22,981 bases of DNA from Urbifossiella sp043733485 (GTDB lineage Bacteria > Planctomycetota > Planctomycetia > Gemmatales > Gemmataceae), in the NCBI GenBank assembly GCA_043733485.1, contig JAYTGN010000334.1, positions 1 to 22,981 on the forward strand. The letters run 5' to 3'. Under the pieces are notes generated by a model that was not told the DNA's origin, made no database searches, and worked only from the letters and a program-made list of their open reading frames with translations. Made by a program: the position numbers and the translations under genes. Numbering within the stretch: the stretch's first letter is position 1; each line of letters opens with the position of its first letter. This document shows positions 1 to 9,890 of this stretch, one piece after another.

Positions 1-60
1 TGCACGTGGGCCTCACTCGGCAAGGCTGAAGCCTTGCCTCGCTCCGGCCCACCCTACGCA
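1..60. repeat. Imperfect intergenic hairpin element
   Basis: A nested inverted repeat. The inner arms are GGCAAGGCT (19-27) and AGCCTTGCC (30-38) with a 2-nt loop. Outer arms GTGGGCC (6-12) and GGCCCAC (46-52) also pair, and the ends TGC/GCA (1-3/58-60) continue the symmetry imperfectly. No plausible gene covers it. It resembles the GC-rich palindromic elements found between genes in planctomycete genomes, but whether it is dispersed cannot be tested from one window. It may continue to the left of position 1. Confidence 0.5.
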
Positions 61-93
61 CCCCGGAATGGGTAACAGAAGAACTGCCGCTCG

Positions 94-150
94 CCTAAGT
101 CGATGCGTCTGGAGCGGCCGGGACGGCCGCACTCCCAGGCCGAAGAAGTG
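94..150. repeat. 57-bp direct repeat, copy 1
   Basis: First of two near-identical 57-bp copies. It starts CCTAAGTCGATGCG and ends GGCCGAAGAAGTG. It differs from the copy at 208-264 by one base (A at 131, G at 245). Inside it is the palindrome-like core CGGCCGGGACGGCCG. The copies are spaced 114 bp start to start. The 57-bp spacer (151-207) contains a different inverted motif, GCGGGCG/CGCCCGC-like, at about 163-180. No real gene is visible. Confidence 0.75.
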
Positions 151-207
151 CCCCCCTGGGAGCGCGGGCGTCCCGCCCGCAGCACTTTCCGAGGCCAGCG
201 AGTAATT

Positions 208-264
208 CCTAAGTCGATGCGTCTGGAGCGGCCGGGACGGCCGCGCTCCCAGGCCGAAGAAGTG
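208..264. repeat. 57-bp direct repeat, copy 2
   Basis: Second copy of the unit at 94-150, with one substitution over 57 bp. It ends 9 bp before the hairpin assigned as the rpmG terminator. Such near-identity suggests recent duplication or gene conversion of a non-coding element. Confidence 0.75.
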
Positions 265-273
265 AGCCAACGA

Positions 274-304
274 AAGAAGCCAGTGCTTCTCGCACTGGCT
301 TCTT
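274..304 (-). terminator. Rho-independent terminator hairpin downstream of rpmG
   Basis: Perfect 13-bp inverted repeat: AAGAAGCCAGTGC (274-286) pairs with GCACTGGCTTCTT (292-304) around a 5-nt loop (287-291). It lies 17 bp past the rpmG stop codon. Read on the minus strand, the stem ends in CTTCTTTCG, a short pyrimidine-rich tail rather than a clean T run. The position and the perfect stem support a terminator for rpmG. Confidence 0.7.
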
Positions 305-321
305 GAATTTGAACGGGCACT

Positions 322-492
322 TCAAACCTTGCTGGCTTCCTTGTACATCACGCGCTTGCGAACGGTCGGGTCGTACTTCTTCAGCGAGATGCGTTCCTTC
401 GAGTTGTTCCGGTTCTTTTCCGTGAAGTAGCAGTGGTCGCTGGCTTCGCTCTTGAGCTTGATGGTGGAGCGGGCTTCTTTGGACTTCGCCAT
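322..492 (-). CDS. rpmG: 50S ribosomal protein L33
   Basis: A 56-residue basic protein starting MAKSKEARSTIKLKSEAS and ending KRVMYKEASKV. L33 is a small protein of the large ribosomal subunit near the E site. The family signature is seen in the run TEKNRNNSKERISLKKYDP followed by TVRKRVMYKE. Only one cysteine is present (in DHCYF), so the paired CxxC zinc-ribbon motifs of the zinc-binding form are absent and this is the cysteine-poor (C-minus-like) type. The reading frame extends upstream to 597, but similarity begins at the ATG at 492, which I use. No strong ribosome-binding site precedes it. The gene is monocistronic, divergent from the glycosyltransferase gene, and followed by a hairpin terminator. 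Confidence 0.92.
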   Translation of the reverse strand: MAKSKEARSTIKLKSEASDHCYFTEKNRNNSKERISLKKYDPTVRKRVMYKEASKV

Positions 493-623
493 GATTCGAA
501 CCCCCGGCGGGTGTGCAGTTGGGATGCTCAATCGGCGCGTTCGCCGACGGTAGGCTGAATAACATAGCGGGTTCTGGTCGAAATGAGGAGGGGGCAACCC
601 GTACCGAATTCGATGGAACGCCG
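493..623. promoter_or_regulatory. Divergent intergenic region between rpmG and the GT2 gene
   Basis: These 131 bp separate two divergently transcribed genes and should contain both promoters. I could not find a convincing -35/-10 pair on either strand. A purine-rich Shine-Dalgarno-like run, GAGGAGGGGG (585-594), lies upstream of the GT2 gene, but no in-frame ATG, GTG or TTG sits at the right distance after it. The nearest good start for the glycosyltransferase is the ATG at 624. Confidence 0.35.
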
Positions 624-1763
624 ATGTGGACTGTCTTGGTTTGCCTGATTTGCCTCCTCCCCGCCACCGCGGTTTGCCTGGCTTGCCTGGTTTGCACCGT
701 TAGGGGGATAAAGCATCGCCGCCCGGCTCACCCGGTTGCGGCGTCGCTTCACTTCACAGTTTTGATTCCCGCGCACGACGAAGAATCGACTCTGGGTGCG
801 GCGTTGGATTCGCTTGCCGCACAAGCCTATCCCGCAACGCACGTGAAGATTCTCGTCGTGGCTGATAACTGTTCGGACGCCACGGCTGAAGTGGCAAGGC
901 GAAACGGCGCGGAGTGCCTCGAGCGCACGGACTCGGAACGCCGCGGCAAGGGCTTCGCCCTCGCGGCGGGGATCGAGATGCTCGAACGGCCGTCGCTGGC
1001 GCGTCCGGCTAAGAGCGTCGTTCTCATTCTGGATGCAGATTGCGAACTGAGCCCCACGGCCCTGCGCGAACTCAACGCAAGCTTCGCCGCCGGTGCGGAC
1101 GTGGTGCAGGCTGCGGTGCAATCGCGGAATGCCGACGACGGCCCCGCCGGCTACGTGGCCGCCGTGGGTGCGGCAGTCGATCGCGCCGTCGCTTCGGGCC
1201 GAGACCGGATCGGCTTCCGCGTCCCGCTTCGAGGTACCGGAATGGCGCTGCGGCACGAGGTGCTGAACAAGGTAAAGTGGAACACGGCGAGCCCGGTCGA
1301 AGATGCCGAGTATGACCGCGAGCTGCGACGCGCGGGCCTGCGGGTGCGGTTCTGCCCGAACGCGGTCGTCTCATGCGAATCTCCCGCAAGCCTCTCCGTG
1401 CTTTGCCGGCAGCGCCGGCGCTGGGCACTCGCCGGCCCCCTCGCCAGCAAGCCAATCGCGCTCGCACAACTGTTCGCGACGGCGGCACTCTGCTTCGCCT
1501 GCAATCAGTTCACCGCGTGGGCCGCTTCGCTCCTACTGATCACGGCACTCATCTACTTGAAGGCCATGCTTGCCGTGGGTCTGACTCGCCGGCGACTCGG
1601 GCTGCTCGCGTTGTCGCCGATCGTGGTACTGCGCCTGCTCGGGGTCGCAATGGCGGGCCTGCTCCTGCCGAGGCCGCGTACGTGGGACCGAACGCCGCGA
1701 ATGGGTGAAGGGCAGGCCTCGGGAACGGCCGCTCGATTCGAACGTCGTCCCGTTCTCCGCTAG
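624..1763 (+). CDS. Membrane GT2-family glycosyltransferase (processive-type motifs)
   Basis: A 379-residue protein predicted to transfer a sugar from a nucleotide-sugar donor at the cytoplasmic membrane. The start is taken at ATG 624, where a hydrophobic N-terminal segment (MWTVLVCLICLLPATAV, about residues 1-25) begins. The frame is open to 513, but that extension looks non-coding. A GT-A fold follows: LIPAHDEES, VADNCSD, the DxD motif at D137-A-D139, an ED pair at E226-D227 (VEDAEYD), and QRRRW (Q263-W267), the Q-x-x-R-W signature shared by cellulose, chitin and hyaluronan synthases. Two or three hydrophobic segments (about 275-325 and 335-355) form the C-terminus. The motifs suggest a processive or lipid-glycosylating GT2. 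Acceptor and product cannot be inferred, because no polysaccharide genes are nearby. It may be a single-gene unit. Confidence 0.85.
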   Translation: MWTVLVCLICLLPATAVCLACLVCTVRGIKHRRPAHPVAASLHFTVLIPAHDEESTLGAALDSLAAQAYPATHVKILVVADNCSDATAEVARRNGAECLERTDSERRGKGFALAAGIEMLERPSLARPAKSVVLILDADCELSPTALRELNASFAAGADVVQAAVQSRNADDGPAGYVAAVGAAVDRAVASGRDRIGFRVPLRGTGMALRHEVLNKVKWNTASPVEDAEYDRELRRAGLRVRFCPNAVVSCESPASLSVLCRQRRRWALAGPLASKPIALAQLFATAALCFACNQFTAWAASLLLITALIYLKAMLAVGLTRRRLGLLALSPIVVLRLLGVAMAGLLLPRPRTWDRTPRMGEGQASGTAARFERRPVLR

Positions 1764-1766
1764 AAT
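1759..1766 (+). promoter_or_regulatory. Candidate -10 element GCTAGAAT upstream of the WGR/LRR gene
   Basis: TAGAAT resembles a -10 box and overlaps the TAG stop codon of the GT2 gene (1761-1763). It is followed by GTGGAGGGA. The same arrangement, GCTAGAAT then GTGGAAGGA, precedes the toxin-antitoxin pair at 21310-21317. No clear -35 box is visible. The recurrence is the main support. Confidence 0.35.
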
Positions 1767-1834
1767 GTGGAGGGACGTAGAGGCCAATCGCAAAGTGCCG
1801 CTCGAACCCTGGAAAAGATCCACGGAGCCCACCG

Positions 1835-3274
1835 ATGAGGACGTTCCAGTTCAGCGATGCGAAGTCGCACAAGTTTTGGTCCATCGAGGTGAGCGGCAGC
1901 GCGTTTACAGTCACCTACGGCAAGGTGGGATCGGCCGGGCAAACGTCGACGAAGGCATTTGCCACGCCCGAGAAGGCCCAAGCCGAGGCCGAGAAATTGA
2001 TCCGCGAGAAGACCGGGAAGGGATACCGGGAAGCGACGCCGAGCGGCCCGAGTTCCGACATCGCGGCACTCGAATCGACGATCCTGTCCCAGCCGTTCGA
2101 CTCCACGCCCTACCGGATCTATGCCGATTACCTGGCCGATCACGGCGATCCGCGCGGCGAGTTCATGCAGGTTCAAATCGCACTGCAAGACGAGACGCTC
2201 GCCAAGGCCGCACGCGATGAACTGAAAGAGCGCGAAGCGGCACTCCTGGCGGAGCACGAACGAATGTGGCTCGGGCCGCTCGCCGCGTTTACGATTGCAC
2301 CTGACGGGAAAACAGAGGTGCCGGTCGGGCATCGATTCGAACGCGGCTGGCTCGAGCGAATCGAGTTCCACAACCTGACGGTGAATCAGGCGCGGGCGCT
2401 GGCGGCCGCACCGGATGCCCGGTTGCTCCGCGAACTGGTGGTGGAGCAAGTCGAATCCGAGGCACTCGTTGGATCGCAGCAGCAGTACATCGATTCCTAC
2501 TACGAACCGGGCCCGGACGTGCCGGCCGAAATCGATGCTTACGGTGCCCCTGGGCTCCACGCGCTCTGCCGGTGCCCTCATCTGAAAGGAATTCACCTCT
2601 TTCAACTCGGCGAAGCAATCGCGCCCGGCGAGGAATACTACAACTGCCACACGTCGGGCGAACTGGCCTACCACCTCGTGAAGCAGATGCCGAACCTCGT
2701 CGATTTGCACCTGCTCGCCCATCGGGTCGATGCGAACAAGATTTTTGCGTTGCCGCTGCCTCACCTCCGGACGCTCCAGCTTTACCACAGTCAGAGTTAT
2801 CCGCTCGAGAAACTCGCTGCCAACGAGTCGTTCGCGAACCTGACCGCACTCCTCTGCCATCCGCATGCACTGGAGGATAACGAGGACGAACCCGGTGCTT
2901 ACATTCGCCTCGCGCACCTGCGCGCTATTTGCCGATCGAAGCACCTCACGGCCCTGACGCACCTTCAACTGCGGCTCTCGGATTTCGGCGACGCCGGCGC
3001 GAAGGAGATCGTCGAGTCCGGCATTTTGAAGCGGCTCCACTGGCTCGATTTGCAAGCCGGCTGCCTCTCGGACGTCGGAGCGAACCTCCTGGCGGCGTGT
3101 CCCGATTTGAAGAACCTCCAGCACCTGAGCCTGCGGAGCAACGCCCTGACGCCCGTGGGCGTGGCGGCGCTTCAGGCCACTGGGGTGAAGGTGGATGTCG
3201 CCGGCCAGCACGGGCAGACGGGGCCGTTCGACGGCGAGTTGCCCGAGTACCTTTTTGAAGGCGACATCGAGTAG
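1835..3274 (+). CDS. WGR domain / TIGR02996 / leucine-rich repeat protein (STM4015-like by context)
   Basis: A 479-residue protein with three parts. Residues 1-67 form a WGR-type domain (MRTFQFSDAKSHKFWSI, then YGKVGSAGQ, with Y-G-K in place of W-G-R). Residues about 73-118 form a TIGR02996 repeat-companion domain (RIYADYLADHGDPRGEFMQVQ), typical of Gemmata-type planctomycetes. The rest, to about 450, contains irregular leucine-rich repeats such as HLTALTHLQLRLSDFGDAGA and LQHLSLRSNALTPVG. No signal peptide is seen, so it is probably cytoplasmic. The start ATG has GGAG (1824-1827) 7 nt upstream. It lies 3 bp before an STM4014-family gene. In other bacteria STM4014 is paired with an LRR protein, STM4015, so this is plausibly its counterpart. 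The biochemical role is unknown; LRR and WGR parts suggest protein or nucleic-acid binding. Confidence 0.8.
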   Translation: MRTFQFSDAKSHKFWSIEVSGSAFTVTYGKVGSAGQTSTKAFATPEKAQAEAEKLIREKTGKGYREATPSGPSSDIAALESTILSQPFDSTPYRIYADYLADHGDPRGEFMQVQIALQDETLAKAARDELKEREAALLAEHERMWLGPLAAFTIAPDGKTEVPVGHRFERGWLERIEFHNLTVNQARALAAAPDARLLRELVVEQVESEALVGSQQQYIDSYYEPGPDVPAEIDAYGAPGLHALCRCPHLKGIHLFQLGEAIAPGEEYYNCHTSGELAYHLVKQMPNLVDLHLLAHRVDANKIFALPLPHLRTLQLYHSQSYPLEKLAANESFANLTALLCHPHALEDNEDEPGAYIRLAHLRAICRSKHLTALTHLQLRLSDFGDAGAKEIVESGILKRLHWLDLQAGCLSDVGANLLAACPDLKNLQHLSLRSNALTPVGVAALQATGVKVDVAGQHGQTGPFDGELPEYLFEGDIE

Positions 3275-3277
3275 CCG

Positions 3278-4417
3278 ATGCCGACTCCAAGGTACGTGCT
3301 GATCGCCAACCCCGGCACCCCGCGGTGCGAAACGTACCGGCACGAGTTGTCCGCGTACTGGGCCGCCCGCGGAATCGAGCCGGAGCTCGAACTCGTTCCG
3401 TGGGCCGAGGTCGTGAGCCGCGACGGCAACCTCGACGACCTGCCGGCATTCGACCGACCCGCCATCGTGCGGCTGGAATCGCCCGGTAAAGATGCGACCG
3501 CGACGCGGTTGCTTTTGGAAGCCGGAGCCCGCGACGACCCGGCCGAGGCGCAACGCGACTGGCAATCGGTGCCGATTCCCCGCGGGCTCGTGCTGCGGCC
3601 AGCGCTCGTTCAGCGTGGGTTCCGAAGGGTGCTTCTCGGGCTTCGTCGAGCGTTCGATTCCCGTTCCCACCTCGCGCCGACCGCATGCCCGCTCGCCATC
3701 GCTCACATGTTCGACAAGATGGCCACCGCGCTCGAACTGGCTCGGGCCGGCGTCCCCATGCCGGAGATGCTCCCGTTCCGCCCGACGGATTTCGCGGTCG
3801 CGCAAGAAGCAATCGCGGCCCGAGGTTGGCCCACCGCTTACTTGAAGCTCAACACCGGCTCGTCGGCCTCCGGCATAATCGTGCTGAACCGAGCCCCCGA
3901 GCCATTCGGGATCACTTCGCTGGCGCGGGCAGGCGATGCGTACTACAATTCCCGGCTCCTCCGCCGGCTCACCGGTCCAGACCTCGAACGTGCGGTCGCG
4001 TTCATCCTCGCCGAGGAGCCGTTCCTCCAGTGCGGCATTTCCATGGCCCAAATCGACGGCCAGAATTTCGATGTGCGGGTGGTATGCCTCTACGGACGGC
4101 CGGTCGCGTCGATCTTCCGGCTCAGTTCGGCACCGATGACGAACTTGCACCTCGGCGGGCGGCGCGGCGACTCCGCCCATTGCCGCGCGCTGATCCCCAA
4201 ACGGGCCTGGCTCGATGCCCTCGACCATTGCGCCGTCGCGGTGGGGCGGTTCGACTCGGCCATCGCCGGCGTCGACCTCGTGTTCGAACGCGGCTATCGG
4301 CACCATTACGTGCTGGAAGTCAACGCCTTCGGCGACTTCTTTCCCGGCTGGACGAATGCCCAGGGGCGCTCAATTCACGCACTCGAGATCGAAGCCACGG
4401 CCGCAAGACATGGGTGA
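3278..4417 (+). CDS. STM4014 family protein (ATP-grasp-like)
   Basis: A 379-residue soluble protein that I match to the STM4014 family, known from Salmonella and actinobacterial STM4011-STM4015 clusters. Features recalled for that family are visible: N-terminal YVLIANPGTPRCETYR, LVPWAEVV, RLESPGKD, a central FDKMATALELARAGVPMPE, then AYLKLNTGSSASGI (ATP-grasp-like nucleotide-binding lysine and small loop), QNFDVRVVCLYGRPVA, PMTNLHLGGRRGD, GVDLVFERG and LEVNAFGDFFPGW. This order (Lys-rich loop, DxR, final E-x-N metal site) fits ATP-grasp carboxylate-amine ligases. Substrate and product are unknown. It is separated by only 3 bp from the LRR gene, implying one transcript. The radical-SAM (STM4011/4012) and STM4013 partners are absent from the window. 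It converges on treS-mak with 4 bp between stop codons. Confidence 0.8.
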   Translation: MPTPRYVLIANPGTPRCETYRHELSAYWAARGIEPELELVPWAEVVSRDGNLDDLPAFDRPAIVRLESPGKDATATRLLLEAGARDDPAEAQRDWQSVPIPRGLVLRPALVQRGFRRVLLGLRRAFDSRSHLAPTACPLAIAHMFDKMATALELARAGVPMPEMLPFRPTDFAVAQEAIAARGWPTAYLKLNTGSSASGIIVLNRAPEPFGITSLARAGDAYYNSRLLRRLTGPDLERAVAFILAEEPFLQCGISMAQIDGQNFDVRVVCLYGRPVASIFRLSSAPMTNLHLGGRRGDSAHCRALIPKRAWLDALDHCAVAVGRFDSAIAGVDLVFERGYRHHYVLEVNAFGDFFPGWTNAQGRSIHALEIEATAARHG

Positions 4418-4421
4418 TGCG

Positions 4422-7754
<3,333 letters not shown>

Positions 7755-7838
7755 GGACGAAATGCGGGCGAATCGCGTGCCAGATTGCGACATTCGACCC
7801 GGCACCCGAAATGCTGATATTGCAAGTGAGGAAACACG
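7755..7838. promoter_or_regulatory. Divergent spacer between treS-mak and the GH133 gene
   Basis: These 84 bp must hold the start signals for both divergent glucan genes, unless promoters lie inside the coding sequences. A good Shine-Dalgarno sequence, GTGAGGA (7826-7832), precedes ATG 7839 and fixes that start. No convincing -10/-35 pair was found. No hairpin or operator-like palindrome is visible. Confidence 0.35.
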
Positions 7839-9890
7839 ATGCGCGACGAAGTCCTGACGAAAGCGTGGAAGCCGGGCGAGCGGCCCGAAGCCGCCGCACT
7901 TCTCGAACGCGAGTGGCTCGTTTCCAACGGTCTCGGCGGCTACGCCTCCGGCACCATCTGCGGTGCCGCCACGCGCCGCTACCACGGCATCCTCGTCGCG
8001 GCCCTTCCCGCACCCCTCGGCCGCGTCATGATGGTCAACCACCTCTGGGAGTTCGTGCGACTCGCCGACTACCGCACCATTCCGTTCGGCGGCGAAGAAA
8101 AGAAGGAAGGTCAACTCCGCATTCACGGGGCCGAGCACCTCGTCGAATTCCGCCTCGAAACCGGGCTGCCCGTCTGGAGCTACGAGGTGGAAGGCTGCTT
8201 GCTCGAAAAGCGAATCTACTTCGCCTATCGGCACAACACGGTGTACGTCCAGTACCGGTTGGTGAAGGCTCCGGGCACGATTCGGCTGAAGCTGAAACCC
8301 TCAATCCACTTTCGCGGCCACGACGACCACGTGAGCGAAGCGCTCGGCGACCCGTACACGATGACGGTCTCGGGCGATCGGTACGAGATTTCCGGCGGCC
8401 CTCCTTGGCCGCCGCTTCGCATGACGGTGGCCGGCGGCGGCAACGCCGGCTTCACCTTCCGCGGCGAACGCACCGAAGACATCCTCTACCGCATCGAAGA
8501 GAGCCGGGGCTACCAATATGAAGGAGCGCTCTGGTCGCCCGGGCAGTTCCGCCTCGATCTGGAGCCCGGTCGCAGTGCGACTCTCGTGTTCTCGACGGAG
8601 CCGTGGGAAAGCATCGCGGCCATCGACCCGGCGGAAGCCTTCGATTGCGAAGTGGCTCGGCGGCACCGACTGATCGAGCAAGCCGTTCCAGCGGCGCGTT
8701 CCGGGCTCGCCGCGGAATTGGTTCTCGCCGCCGATCAGTTCATCTTCACTCCCGCGGGTCGCGTGGCCGATTCTGCCCGCGCTCGGGCCCAAGGCGACGA
8801 GGCGCGATCGATCATCGCCGGCTACCACTGGTTCACCGACTGGGGCCGCGACACGATGATCAGCCTCGAAGGGCTCACGCTCTGCACCGGACGCCACACC
8901 GACGCCAGCTACATCCTCCGCACCTTCGCCCAACACATCCGCGATGGGCTCATTCCCAACTTGTTCCTCGAAAAGGAACAGGAAGGGCTTTACCACACCG
9001 CCGATGCCACGCTCTGGTACTTCCACGCGCTCTCGCGCTACCTCGCCTATACGGGCGATCGCGCGACGCTCCGCATGCTCTTGCCCAAGCTGAAAGACAT
9101 GATCGAGCACCATGTCGCTGGCACGCGGTTCGGCATCGGCGTCGATCCCGCGGACGGCCTCTTGCGACAAGGGGAAGCAGGCTACCAACTCACCTGGATG
9201 GATGCGAAGGTGGGCGATTGGGTGGTCACCCCACGGCGCGGTAAGGCCGTGGAGATCAACGCGCTCTGGTACAACGCGCTGCGGCTGCTCGAAGGTTGGG
9301 TGCGGGAAGAAGAGGGCGACGAGGCCGCGAAGCCACTGCTCGAGAGGGCCGAGCGAACTCGCGATGCGTTCAACCGCCGCTTCTGGAACGAGGCGGGCGG
9401 CTACCTCTTCGACGTGCTCGACGGCCCCGATGGCACCGACGATTCGGCCCTGCGGCCCAATCAAGTCTTCGCCATTTCACTCGAGCATCCCGTCCTCGAC
9501 CGCGATCGCTGGCAGCGCGTGATTCAGGTCGTGAAGGAGAAGTTGCTCACCCCGGTCGGTCTGCGCTCGCTCGCGCCGGGGCATCCGGACTACAAGGCGA
9601 AGTACTTCGGCGACCTCCGCTCGCGCGACGCCGCCTACCATCAGGGAACCGTCTGGGCTTGGCTCATCGGCCCGTTCATCGACGCCTGGTTGCGTGCGAA
9701 CCCCGAGGATCGCGAGGGAGCGGCGAAGATGCTCGATGGCTTCCGCCAACACATGAGCGAGGCGTGCATCGGATCGATCAGCGAGGTCTTCGATGCCGAA
9801 GCACCCTACACGCCGCGCGGTTGCATCGCGCAGGCCTGGAGCGTCGCGGAGGTACTCCGATGCCTCGTGAAGACCGCGCCAATCAATTAG
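7839..9890 (+). CDS. Amylo-alpha-1,6-glucosidase (GH133 glycogen debranching enzyme, GDE type)
   Basis: A 683-residue protein of the archaeal/bacterial Gde type, which hydrolyses alpha-1,6 branch points of glycogen-like glucan. The N-terminal domain (about 1-280) starts with the typical ALLEREWLVSNGLGGYASGT and RRYHGILVAALPAP. The C-terminal (alpha/alpha)6 catalytic domain contains GYHWFTDWGRDTMISLEGL (from G328), QLTWMDAKVGDWVVTPRRGK, EINALWYNAL, RPNQVFAISLEHP and DAAYHQGTVWAWLIGPFIDA, all family hallmarks. The length fits the family. The start ATG has GTGAGGA 6 nt upstream. There is no signal peptide, so it is cytoplasmic. Its stop codon overlaps the treZ stop tail to tail (TTAG, 9887-9890). 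It complements the GH13-type debranching enzyme at 14915, which is unrelated in fold. Confidence 0.93.
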   Translation: MRDEVLTKAWKPGERPEAAALLEREWLVSNGLGGYASGTICGAATRRYHGILVAALPAPLGRVMMVNHLWEFVRLADYRTIPFGGEEKKEGQLRIHGAEHLVEFRLETGLPVWSYEVEGCLLEKRIYFAYRHNTVYVQYRLVKAPGTIRLKLKPSIHFRGHDDHVSEALGDPYTMTVSGDRYEISGGPPWPPLRMTVAGGGNAGFTFRGERTEDILYRIEESRGYQYEGALWSPGQFRLDLEPGRSATLVFSTEPWESIAAIDPAEAFDCEVARRHRLIEQAVPAARSGLAAELVLAADQFIFTPAGRVADSARARAQGDEARSIIAGYHWFTDWGRDTMISLEGLTLCTGRHTDASYILRTFAQHIRDGLIPNLFLEKEQEGLYHTADATLWYFHALSRYLAYTGDRATLRMLLPKLKDMIEHHVAGTRFGIGVDPADGLLRQGEAGYQLTWMDAKVGDWVVTPRRGKAVEINALWYNALRLLEGWVREEEGDEAAKPLLERAERTRDAFNRRFWNEAGGYLFDVLDGPDGTDDSALRPNQVFAISLEHPVLDRDRWQRVIQVVKEKLLTPVGLRSLAPGHPDYKAKYFGDLRSRDAAYHQGTVWAWLIGPFIDAWLRANPEDREGAAKMLDGFRQHMSEACIGSISEVFDAEAPYTPRGCIAQAWSVAEVLRCLVKTAPIN

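Noticed and set aside
94..264. CRISPR array from the regularly spaced repeats
   Set aside because: Only two units, repeats of 57 bp with an internal palindrome, no cas genes. Intergenic repeats explain it better.
13..320. Short open frames on both strands through the left repeats
   Set aside because: Their products are translations of the GC-rich repeat units themselves, with no start signal or family similarity.
487..510. GGGGGTTCGAATC on the minus strand just before rpmG, resembling a tRNA T-arm
   Set aside because: The T-stem does not pair beyond one or two bases and no acceptor, anticodon or D arm could be drawn. Chance or a very degraded remnant.
1760..4306. 848-codon minus-strand open frame across the WGR/LRR and STM4014-type genes
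   Set aside because: It spans two real genes on the opposite strand and the gap between them, and has no recognisable domain.
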